Assembly (NCBI GenBank): GCA_964639325.1
Contig: CAZXDO010000018.1
Location: 1 to 5,454 of the forward strand
Reading direction: 5' to 3'
DNA: 5,454 bases
Source: DATGCT01 sp964639325
GTDB lineage: Bacteria > Patescibacteriota > Minisyncoccia > UBA6257 > GWB1-50-10
Below the pieces are notes generated by a model that worked only from the letters and a program-made list of their open reading frames with translations, had not been told where the DNA came from and searched no databases. The translations under genes were made by a program, and so were the position numbers. Shown here piece after piece: positions 1 to 5,272 of the stretch (positions are counted from its first letter, which is position 1; every line of letters starts with the position of its first letter).

Positions 1-66
1 ATTTTGCCCCGTGTTGGAAAGTATCTAAACCCACGGGTTTTCAAAGTCAGGGGGTCGGGGCAAAAT
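1..66. other. Long inverted repeat / candidate structured RNA element
   Basis: The first 11 bases (attttgccccg, 1-11) are perfectly complementary to bases 56-66 (cggggcaaaat). Together they enclose 44 bases containing a second hairpin, aaacc (27-31) / ggttt (36-40), with a 4-nt loop. The cgggg at 56-60 could instead pair with ccccg at 89-93, so two folds exclude each other. The strong terminator at 109-135 lies just beyond on the plus strand. The arrangement fits the 3' part of a small structured RNA or leader transcribed on the plus strand, but a simple dispersed hairpin repeat is equally possible. The window edge cuts off whatever lies upstream. I recognise no RNA family: the SRP RNA GGAAG/AGCAGC core, a tRNA T-arm and tmRNA ends are absent. 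Bases 67-108 show nothing further. Confidence 0.4.
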
Positions 67-108
67 ATGTGTTTATGTGAGATTCCTTCCCCGGCAGCAA
101 TAATAAAT

Positions 109-135
109 AAAAAGAGAAGTTGAACTTCTCTTTTT
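109..135. terminator. Symmetrical rho-independent terminator at the end of dnaX
   Basis: A perfect 12-bp stem, aaaaagagaagt (109-120) / acttctcttttt (124-135), is closed by a 3-nt loop. It ends in a T run on the plus strand and, because it begins with an A run, also on the minus strand. It can therefore stop transcription from both directions. On the minus strand the stem begins inside the dnaX stop codon (134-136), so dnaX has essentially no untranslated 3' tail before the terminator. On the plus strand it would end any transcript coming from the structured element at 1-66 before it ran antisense into dnaX. Confidence 0.8.
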
Positions 136-1246
136 AATTATTTTTTAGAAAATCAATAATTGCTACTTCTAAAGGAATGATAGGAAATTGGCTGTACCTC
201 ATTTGACTATAAGCTTCTATTAAGTTTTTAAGAAGTTTTAAGTGCTTAGTTTCAAAATCTTTGGAATTTTTCTTTAATTTTTCTAAATGATTTTCGGTTA
301 ATTCTTTTCTAAATTCATTTTCCATCATAGGAGCAAAACTAAGTACAGCTGTTCTTCTCAAGTATTTTATTAATTCTTTATTAAATTGGGCTAAATCATA
401 ACCTCCCTCTTCAATTTCTGAAATTAATTTAAGTACTTTTTCTGAATCATTTTTAATAAGAGCTTCAATAATTTTATTTATTTTATCAAAACTGACTTTT
501 CCAACCATTCCCTCAACCTCTTTTACCGTTATCTCTTTATCTCCACTTGAGATTAATTGATCTAAAAGAGATTCTGCGTCCCGAAAACTACCTTCTGCAC
601 TTGAAGCAATTAATTCCAAAGCTTCTTCAGAAATTTTTACTTTTTCTTTTTTTACAATTTCTTTAAGCTTATTAGTTATTTCCTTTAAAGATACAAGCTT
701 GAAATGAAATTGTTGGGTTCTGGAAGAAATAGTGGAAGGAATTTTTTCTGATTCGGTTGTGGCGAGAATAAGAATAATGTACTCCGGAGGCTCTTCAAGG
801 GTTTTTAAAAGAGCATTAAAAGCATCTTTTGTTAACATGTGAGCCTCGTCTATGATAAAAACCTTATATTTTGAAGAAGAGGGTGAAATTCTAACATTTT
901 CTCTTAGATTTCTTATCTCATCAATTCCTCTATTAGAAGCGGCATCAATTTCTATTACATCCAAGCTGCGTCCCGTGTCTATATCTTTACACGTTTGGCA
1001 TTTGTTACATGGTTCTCCTTTTTTCCTAAATTCGTCATCTTTGTTTCTTTTTTCACAATTAGCTACTTTAGCAATAAGGCGGGCGGCGCTTGTTTTTCCG
1101 GTCCCTCTAGGGCCGGTAAAAAGATAAGCGTGGGCTAATTTATCTTGCTTTGCGCCTTCCTTTAATATCTTTGTTATCATTTCTTGGCCTATTAATTCAG
1201 AGAAAGACCCCGGCCTATATTTTCTATATATTGCTAAGTTAGACAT
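134..1246 (-). CDS. dnaX: DNA polymerase III subunit gamma/tau (clamp-loader ATPase)
   Basis: AAA+ motor subunit of the replicative clamp loader, which opens and loads the beta sliding clamp onto primed DNA in the cytoplasm. Visible motifs, in order: Walker A GPRGTGKT (45-52); a zinc module with C64, C80, C83 and C86; Walker B VFIIDEAH (129-136); sensor 1 LATTE (161-165); and the SRx motif with the probable arginine finger R176, where the usual SRC is SRT. A helical collar domain fills about 245-365. At 370 aa the protein stops after the collar, so it is gamma-like and lacks the tau C-terminal domains that contact DnaB helicase and the polymerase. The gap between C64 and C80 is 15 residues, against about 8 in E. 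coli. The ATG (1244-1246) has no Shine-Dalgarno motif. The gene is transcribed divergently from the PEBP gene and ends in the terminator at 109-135. The assignment is very secure. Confidence 0.97.
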   Translation of the reverse strand: MSNLAIYRKYRPGSFSELIGQEMITKILKEGAKQDKLAHAYLFTGPRGTGKTSAARLIAKVANCEKRNKDDEFRKKGEPCNKCQTCKDIDTGRSLDVIEIDAASNRGIDEIRNLRENVRISPSSSKYKVFIIDEAHMLTKDAFNALLKTLEEPPEYIILILATTESEKIPSTISSRTQQFHFKLVSLKEITNKLKEIVKKEKVKISEEALELIASSAEGSFRDAESLLDQLISSGDKEITVKEVEGMVGKVSFDKINKIIEALIKNDSEKVLKLISEIEEGGYDLAQFNKELIKYLRRTAVLSFAPMMENEFRKELTENHLEKLKKNSKDFETKHLKLLKNLIEAYSQMRYSQFPIIPLEVAIIDFLKNN

Positions 1247-1276
1247 GGTTTTTTATTAATTTAAAAAAGTTTAATA

Positions 1277-1282
1277 TATAAT
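1277..1282 (+). promoter_or_regulatory. Probable -10 box of the PEBP gene promoter
   Basis: A perfect TATAAT on the plus strand lies 18 bases before the ATG at 1301, predicting a transcript start near 1289 and a leader of only about 12 nt. It overlaps the divergent dnaX -10 region within an 8+2+8 palindrome (1275-1292), so the two promoters probably compete for RNA polymerase. No clear -35 is seen. Confidence 0.45.
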
Positions 1283-1284
1283 GT

Positions 1285-1290
1285 ATTATA
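1285..1290 (-). promoter_or_regulatory. Probable -10 box of the dnaX promoter
   Basis: Read on the minus strand this is a perfect TATAAT, 38 bases upstream of the dnaX ATG, which gives a plausible leader of about 30 nt. It sits in the right half of the palindrome at 1275-1292 and faces the opposite way to the plus-strand TATAAT at 1277-1282. No convincing -35 hexamer is visible, and a sequence this AT-rich makes chance TATAAT matches common. The divergent gene layout is the main support. Confidence 0.45.
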
Positions 1291-1300
1291 TAACTAAATT

Positions 1301-1858
1301 ATGCCGACTAAAAACATAATTTTTATAATCACCGTTATTGTTTTAGTTATTATTTTAGTTGGTGTAATAATATTTTCTAATAAAAATAAATTAAACCAAA
1401 CTATGAACAACCTTACCTTAAAAAGCCCCGTTTTTGAAGATAAAGAAAATATTTCTGATAAATATACTTGTGAGGGAGAGAATATAAATCCGCCTCTTGA
1501 AATTTACAACATACCCGAAGGAACCAAATCGTTGGCTTTAGTAGTTGATGATCCTGACGCTACCGGCGGAGATACTTTTGACCATTGGGTTATTTGGAAT
1601 ATAAATCCTCAAATATCTAAAATAGAAGAAGGAAAATTGCCGGAAGGAGCCGTAGAAGGAACCAATGATTTTGGGAATATAAATTATGGTGGCCTTTGTC
1701 CTCCTCAAGGAAATAATCCGCACCGTTATGTGTTCAAACTTTACGCTCTTGATAAGAAAATTGAGATCAATCCTGGATCTTCAAAAAAAGAGCTTGAATT
1801 TGCCATGGATGGCCATATTATAGAATCAACAACCCTCACGGGTTATTATGGAAGATAA
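1301..1858 (+). CDS. Membrane-anchored YbhB/YbcL family (PEBP, Raf-kinase-inhibitor-like) protein
   Basis: Belongs to the phosphatidylethanolamine-binding protein superfamily, bacterial YbhB/YbcL branch. The bacterial members bind small anionic ligands in a conserved pocket, and their physiological role is unsettled. Residues 5-26 form one hydrophobic segment with no clear lipobox, so the protein is probably tethered by an N-terminal helix. The PEBP fold begins near residue 39. Family signatures are DDPDA (83-87), DHW (94-96), the NYGGLCPP block (128-135), HRYVFKLYALD (141-151) and the C-terminal GHIIESTTLTGYYGR (171-185). All pocket-forming motifs are intact. At 185 aa it is a normal bacterial PEBP domain plus the anchor. 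Met35 could start an unanchored form, but the ATG at 1301 fits the promoter spacing. There is no Shine-Dalgarno motif. The gene stands alone, with a stem-loop repeat 17 bases after its stop codon. Family assignment is firm; function is not. Confidence 0.92.
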   Translation: MPTKNIIFIITVIVLVIILVGVIIFSNKNKLNQTMNNLTLKSPVFEDKENISDKYTCEGENINPPLEIYNIPEGTKSLALVVDDPDATGGDTFDHWVIWNINPQISKIEEGKLPEGAVEGTNDFGNINYGGLCPPQGNNPHRYVFKLYALDKKIEINPGSSKKELEFAMDGHIIESTTLTGYYGR

Positions 1859-1874
1859 CTTTTGTAACAATTCT

Positions 1875-1918
1875 CAACATGGGGGTTCCCGACACCCCCA
1901 CGTTGGTGTGGATAACTT
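1875..1918 (+). repeat. Copy A of a 44-bp stem-loop plus DnaA-box repeat
   Basis: The left part is an 11-bp stem (1875-1885 / 1895-1905) with one A/C mismatch (1879/1901) and the 9-nt loop ttcccgaca. The right part contains tgtggataa (1907-1915), the exact reverse complement of the consensus DnaA box TTATCCACA. The copy lies 17 bases after the stop of the PEBP gene. It matches copy B (2316-2359) at 42 of 44 positions. No T run follows on either strand, so it is not a standard terminator, although it could slow 3' exonucleases or polymerase. Confidence 0.9.
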
Positions 1919-1932
1919 TGTGTTAAAGAAAG

Positions 1933-1938
1933 TATAAA
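1933..1938 (+). promoter_or_regulatory. Possible weak -10 box before the DUF4258-like gene
   Basis: The hexamer tataaa lies between repeat copy A and the TTG start at 1965, and would give a leader of about 20 nt. There is no matching -35. The gene could also be read by transcription continuing from the PEBP gene, because the intervening repeat has no T run. Confidence 0.25.
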
Positions 1939-1964
1939 AAGTAAAGAATATTTTTAACAAAAAA

Positions 1965-2294
1965 TTGTTTAAGATACCTAAAAATAATGAAAAATACTCC
2001 TGGACCTGGCACGTTATTGAAAAAATGAAGTACTATAGAATATCACCCTCTTTGGTTAAAAGAGTGATTCGCTACCCAGAAAGAACAGAGGAAGGTATCG
2101 CTCCTGAAACTATAGCTTCTATGAAGGTGGCTAAAAGCAAGAAACGCCAAGAAATATGGGTAATGTATCGTTCTTCGAAAAAAGAAAAAAATCAAAAAAT
2201 AAGAATTATTACCGCCTGGAGATACCCAGGAGAGAGTCCGGAGAGAAATCCTGTGCCTGAAAATATATTACAAGAAGTGAAAGAACTACTATAA
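1965..2294 (+). CDS. Small DUF4258/RelE-like protein of unknown function
   Basis: A basic protein of 109 aa that begins at a TTG codon. No in-frame ATG precedes Met22, a stop lies ten codons upstream, and the sequence from residue 12 (WTWHVIEKM) already looks like folded domain, so the TTG start is preferred. The N-terminal pattern (His16, M-K-Y-Y-R-I-S, then VKRVIRYPER at 37-46) resembles DUF4258, a small family thought to share the RelE/BrnT toxin-like fold. The C-terminal half has alternating strands around EIWVMYRSS and KIRIITAWRYPG. Ribonuclease activity is not shown, and no antitoxin gene lies next to it, so a toxin role should not be assumed. The gene sits alone between the two copies of the 44-bp repeat, which may mean it moved or was duplicated as a cassette. 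The ORF is intact and its base composition matches its neighbours. That it is a real gene is likely; its family is only moderately supported. Confidence 0.7.
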   Translation: MFKIPKNNEKYSWTWHVIEKMKYYRISPSLVKRVIRYPERTEEGIAPETIASMKVAKSKKRQEIWVMYRSSKKEKNQKIRIITAWRYPGESPERNPVPENILQEVKELL

Positions 2295-2315
2295 TAAAAA
2301 AAGAAAAATAAATAT

Positions 2316-2359
2316 CAACTTGGGGGTTCCCGACACCCCCAAGTTGGTGTGGATAACTT
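2316..2359 (+). repeat. Copy B of a 44-bp stem-loop plus DnaA-box repeat
   Basis: A perfect 11-bp stem, caacttggggg (2316-2326) / cccccaagttg (2336-2346), carries the same 9-nt loop as copy A. It is followed by tgtggataa (2348-2356), again the exact complement of TTATCCACA. It starts 22 bases after the stop codon of the DUF4258-like gene and ends 12 bases before the ychF ATG. It differs from copy A at two positions only, and those two changes (t2320, a2342) restore the base pair that is mismatched in copy A. Confidence 0.9.
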
Positions 2360-2371
2360 ATATACATATTT

Positions 2372-3391
2372 ATGTCTAAATTATCAATTGGAATAGTTGG
2401 ACTTCCTAACGTAGGGAAATCTACATTATTCAATATTTTAACCAAACAAAACGTTACCAGTGAAAATTATCCTTTTGCCACTATTGATCCTAATGTAGGT
2501 ATTGTTCCTGTTCCTGACGAAAGGATAGATAAATTAGCTGAACTTAGTAAATCTAAAGAAAAGATACCGGCCGTAGTTGAGTTTTACGATATTGCCGGTC
2601 TTGTTAAAGGAGCTAATAAAGGCGAGGGTTTGGGTAACAAATTTCTTTCTCATATTAAGGAAACCGATGCCATATTAAATGTGGTCCGTTGTTTTGAGGG
2701 TCGAGACATTATTCATGTTGAAAACAATACTGATCCGATAAGGGATATTGATATCATTGAATACGAATTAATTCTTAAGGACCTTGAAATAATTGAACGT
2801 AATTTAGAAAGTCTTAGCGGCAAAGCAAAAACAGGGGATAAAGAAGCTCAAAAGAAACTTAATCTAATTAATAAAATAAAAGAAATTCTTGAAATCCCTA
2901 AACCTTTAGCATCTTCTGATATAAGTAAAAATGAGGATGTTGAGAATATTGCCAAAAACCTTAATCTTTTAACCGTCAAAAAACAACTATTTCTTCTAAA
3001 CGGAGAAGAAGGGGATGTTTCAGAAGAATTGATAAAAAAAATAAAAGATTTTGGTTTTGATTATATAATTTCTGATTTAGGAGAAAAGAGTATTGTTCCT
3101 AATATAGTTAAAAAAGCTTACGAAACTCTTAATTTAATCTCTTTCTTTACTACAGGAGAAAAAGAAACCAGGGCTTGGACTACACCAAAAGGTTCTACCG
3201 CCCCAAAGGCGGCGGGGGTAATTCATTCTGATTTTGAAGAAAGTTTTATCCGAGCTGAAGTAGTTTCGTATGATAAATTAATTGAAGCCGGGGGTTGGAG
3301 TAATGCCAGAAATAAAGGTTGGATAAGAATTGAGGGGAAAAATTATATAATCTCTGATGGAGATGTGGTTCATTTTAGAACCGGAAAATAA
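2372..3391 (+). CDS. ychF: Redox-regulated/ribosome-binding ATPase YchF (Obg-family)
   Basis: A universally conserved P-loop protein of the Obg/TRAFAC group that binds ribosomes and prefers ATP to GTP. The G domain has G1 GLPNVGKS (10-17), G3 DIAGL (73-77) followed by the family hallmark VKGANKGEGLGNKFL (78-92), and the unusual G4 NGEE (210-213), which matches the N-x-x-E pattern linked to ATP specificity. Two helices near 125-175 are the expected coiled-coil insertion. The C-terminal TGS domain runs from about 258 (FFTTGEKETRAWT) to the typical end DGDVVHFRTGK. Length is 339 aa, against 363 for E. coli YchF. The difference lies mainly between G4 and the TGS domain, where the segment carrying G5 is much shorter and no clear G5 is visible. 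The ATG has no Shine-Dalgarno motif and comes 12 bases after repeat copy B. It is probably transcribed on its own or by read-through, because a new promoter follows it. Confidence 0.96.
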   Translation: MSKLSIGIVGLPNVGKSTLFNILTKQNVTSENYPFATIDPNVGIVPVPDERIDKLAELSKSKEKIPAVVEFYDIAGLVKGANKGEGLGNKFLSHIKETDAILNVVRCFEGRDIIHVENNTDPIRDIDIIEYELILKDLEIIERNLESLSGKAKTGDKEAQKKLNLINKIKEILEIPKPLASSDISKNEDVENIAKNLNLLTVKKQLFLLNGEEGDVSEELIKKIKDFGFDYIISDLGEKSIVPNIVKKAYETLNLISFFTTGEKETRAWTTPKGSTAPKAAGVIHSDFEESFIRAEVVSYDKLIEAGGWSNARNKGWIRIEGKNYIISDGDVVHFRTGK

Positions 3392-3395
3392 ATTG

Positions 3396-3404
3396 TGATA
3401 TAAT
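3396..3404 (+). promoter_or_regulatory. Extended -10 promoter of the lemA-htpX operon
   Basis: The sequence TGATATAAT is a perfect extended -10 element (TGnTATAAT). It starts 5 bases after the ychF stop codon and predicts a transcript start near 3411, with a leader of about 25 nt to lemA. Only a poor -35 is present, which is usual when an extended -10 is used. It is the best promoter candidate in the window. Confidence 0.6.
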
Positions 3405-3435
3405 AAAAAGAGTCGTTTATCTAGTAAAAAAAATT

Positions 3436-4005
3436 ATGCCTACAGAATATATATTACTAATAGTTGTTGCAATTTTAGCCCTTGTTCTTATTGCAATTTA
3501 TAACACTTTAGTTCGCCTTAGGAACAGAACCGAGGAAGCGTGGTCTGATATTGATGTTCAGCTTAAACGCCGTTATAATCTTATTCCTAACTTAATAGAA
3601 ACCGTAAAAGGATACGCTAGCCACGAGAAAAAAGTTTTCACCGATGTAACAGAAGCAAGAAATAATGCACTAAGCGCTGAAAATAAAAGGAACCCGGAAG
3701 AAGTTAAAGAAGCCGAAAATCAGCTTGAAGGAGCTCTCAAAACCTTATTTGCTGTTGCTGAAAACTATCCTGACCTTAAAGCCAACGCTAACTTTTTAGA
3801 TTTACAAAGAGAACTTTCTGATACTGAAAATAAAATTCAAGCTGCCCGACGGTTTTATAACACTACCGTTCGAGAATTAAATACCAAAATTGAATTATTC
3901 CCGTACAATATGATCGCCGGAATGTTTAATTTTAAAAACAAGAATTACTTTGAGATAGGGGAGGAAGACGAACGGGCAGTTCCTCCGGTTTCGTTCGAAA
4001 AATAA
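3436..4005 (+). CDS. lemA: LemA family membrane protein
   Basis: A LemA-family protein, 189 aa, the usual length. An N-terminal transmembrane helix (about 5-23) is followed by positive residues R27, R29 and R31. By the positive-inside rule this places the long helical domain in the cytoplasm, but that is a prediction. Conserved signatures are the RRYNLIPNLIETVKGYA block (45-61), YPDLKANANFLDLQ (111-124), ELSDTENKIQAARRFYN (126-142) and the terminal NTKIELFPYNMIAG region (149-162), all intact. The family folds as an elongated helical bundle and its biochemical role is unknown. In many bacteria it is encoded beside an HtpX-type protease, as here, where htpX starts 9 bases after the stop. This suggests that the pair works together at the membrane. 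An extended -10 promoter lies about 30 bases upstream. No Shine-Dalgarno motif is seen; the ATG is preceded by an A run and TT. Confidence 0.95.
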   Translation: MPTEYILLIVVAILALVLIAIYNTLVRLRNRTEEAWSDIDVQLKRRYNLIPNLIETVKGYASHEKKVFTDVTEARNNALSAENKRNPEEVKEAENQLEGALKTLFAVAENYPDLKANANFLDLQRELSDTENKIQAARRFYNTTVRELNTKIELFPYNMIAGMFNFKNKNYFEIGEEDERAVPPVSFEK

Positions 4006-4014
4006 AATACTGTT

Positions 4015-4908
4015 ATGTCTTCAATTTATACTAAACAATCTGCTAACAAACGCAGAACTTTCTTCTTATTCACAATATTTCTAGTTGTGGTTATTGGATT
4101 AGGCTGGTTTTTTTCTTATTACTTCAATAATGTTTCTATTCTTTATGTTGTTGTTGTATTTGCAATTTTTATGAATATTATTGCTTATTGGCAGTCAGAT
4201 AAAATAGTGCTTAAAATGACTAAGGCCAAACCGGTTGACAAGAATAATTATCGGGAGCTGTATAATATAGTAGAAAACCTTTCAATTACTGCCGGTTTAC
4301 CGATGCCTAAAATATATCTTATTCATGAAAAACAACCTAATGCTTTTGCCACAGGACGAGATCCTAAACATGCCGTAATTGCTGTTACCGAAGGTCTTCT
4401 TGAAAAACTTGACCGTTCCGAATTGGAAGGGGTAATTTCTCACGAGCTTTCTCATATAGGCAATCGGGATATGTTAGTTTCCACTGCTGCTGTTATCTTG
4501 GTAGGTTTTATTTCAATTCTTGCTGATATTTTTCTTCGTTCTTTTATGTATAGAAGCTTTCTTGGCAGCGACAGAAGAGATGGGGGGTTAATAATGCTTA
4601 TTGGTATAATTGTCGCTATTTTAGCTCCTCTTGGAGGTCTTCTTATCCAATTAGCTATTTCAAGAGAAAGGGAGTATATGGCTGATGCCAGTGGCGCTCT
4701 CCTTACTCGTTATCCCGAAGGTTTGGCTAGCGCTCTTGAAAAAATATCTAAAGATCACACTCCAATGAAAAAAGCTGGCACGAGCACGGCCCATCTTTGG
4801 ATATCTTCTCCTTTTAAAAAAACCGGGAAGTTTAATGTTGGAAACCTTTTTCAAACCCATCCTCCGGTAGAAAAGAGGATTAAAAGGTTAAAGGGGATAG
4901 AAGTTTAG
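4015..4908 (+). CDS. htpX: HtpX-type M48 family zinc metalloprotease
   Basis: An integral membrane metalloprotease that degrades damaged or misfolded membrane proteins, acting in envelope quality control. The zinc site is HELSH (143-147), with the third ligand E220 in the SREREYMADASGA block (216-228). The late THPPVEKRIKRL motif (281-292) is also typical of the family. Four hydrophobic segments fit the HtpX topology: about 14-36, 40-58, 153-175 and 191-214. The linker SDKIVLKMTKAKPVD (61-75) and the GLPMPKIYLI motif (94-103) match the soluble part of the domain. At 297 aa it is full length, with all catalytic residues present. The start is 9 bases after lemA and the next ORF begins 7 bases after the TAG stop, so the gene is in mid-operon. 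Several M48 subgroups exist; the four membrane helices and the LemA partner favour HtpX. Confidence 0.96.
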   Translation: MSSIYTKQSANKRRTFFLFTIFLVVVIGLGWFFSYYFNNVSILYVVVVFAIFMNIIAYWQSDKIVLKMTKAKPVDKNNYRELYNIVENLSITAGLPMPKIYLIHEKQPNAFATGRDPKHAVIAVTEGLLEKLDRSELEGVISHELSHIGNRDMLVSTAAVILVGFISILADIFLRSFMYRSFLGSDRRDGGLIMLIGIIVAILAPLGGLLIQLAISREREYMADASGALLTRYPEGLASALEKISKDHTPMKKAGTSTAHLWISSPFKKTGKFNVGNLFQTHPPVEKRIKRLKGIEV

Positions 4909-4915
4909 TATTTTT

Positions 4916-5272
4916 ATGAATTTTAAAAAGATATTTGAAAAAAGTTTTTCTCCTGAAGAGAACAAAGAAAAAGCTACTCCTTTAGATAATTTTCAAAAAG
5001 AAATTGAAGGAATAAAAGAAGAAGAAGCTGAATCTGGTATAGTTATGCTTGCTTCAACAAAAAATGTTCCCGAAGTTAAACCCCAAGAATTAATTGAAGA
5101 AGATATGGAAATTTGGAACAAATTCAAAGAAGGAGAACTTGAATTAGAAGAATTAGAAGAGTATCGTAGTAACATTGATCCGGATAATTATCACCGAAGA
5201 GCATTTTCCAATTTTGTAATAAAGAAACTTTTAGAAAAAGAAAAAGGAAGTGAAGAAATAAAAGAAGTGTGA
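4916..5272 (+). CDS. Glu-rich hypothetical protein, third gene of the lemA-htpX operon
   Basis: I do not recognise this 118-aa protein. It is highly charged: 27 of 118 residues are Glu, many in helical repeats such as KEEEAE (34-39) and ELELEELEEY (74-83), alternating with Lys. A short less polar stretch, SGIVMLAST (40-48), is too short to cross a membrane. There is no signal peptide, no cysteine and no catalytic motif. The last third, roughly 65-118, is predicted helical and contains an aromatic/basic patch (NYHRRAFSNF, 91-100). The start ATG is 7 bases after the htpX stop and is preceded by a T run. Strand, frame and codon use match the two upstream genes, so it is probably a real cytosolic protein co-expressed with the protease, perhaps an adaptor, substrate or regulator; this last point is guesswork. 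The TGA stop is followed without any gap by tRNA-Ser. Confidence 0.75.
   Translation: MNFKKIFEKSFSPEENKEKATPLDNFQKEIEGIKEEEAESGIVMLASTKNVPEVKPQELIEEDMEIWNKFKEGELELEELEEYRSNIDPDNYHRRAFSNFVIKKLLEKEKGSEEIKEV

Noticed and set aside
1..108. SRP RNA (often near dnaX), tmRNA or a tRNA fragment.
   Set aside because: The SRP core GGAAG loop with AGCAGC, the tmRNA ends and a tRNA T-arm are all missing on both strands; only unassigned inverted repeats remain.
647..653. A run of seven A's on the dnaX coding strand (K199-K200), resembling the E. coli dnaX frameshift site.
   Set aside because: A -1 slip here gives a stop after about six codons, cutting the protein within the ATPase region before the collar, and the protein already ends at gamma length. 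A programmed site is unlikely.
852..1127. Open frame of 91 codons on the plus strand.
   Set aside because: It lies wholly inside dnaX on the opposite strand, overlapping its most conserved motifs, and encodes nothing recognisable.
1875..1918. Repeat copy A (and B) as standard rho-independent terminators.
   Set aside because: No T run follows the stem on either strand, and the bases after it are a conserved part of the repeat that contains the DnaA box.
1965..2294. A toxin-antitoxin pair involving the DUF4258-like gene.
   Set aside because: No small antitoxin-like ORF lies on either side; the flanks are the two repeats, then the PEBP gene and ychF.
1875..2359. A CRISPR array or a chromosomal origin based on the repeats.
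   Set aside because: There are only two copies with a 397-base gene-containing gap, so not CRISPR. Two DnaA boxes without a box cluster, a DUE-like region tied to them, or dnaA/dnaN genes are not enough to call oriC.
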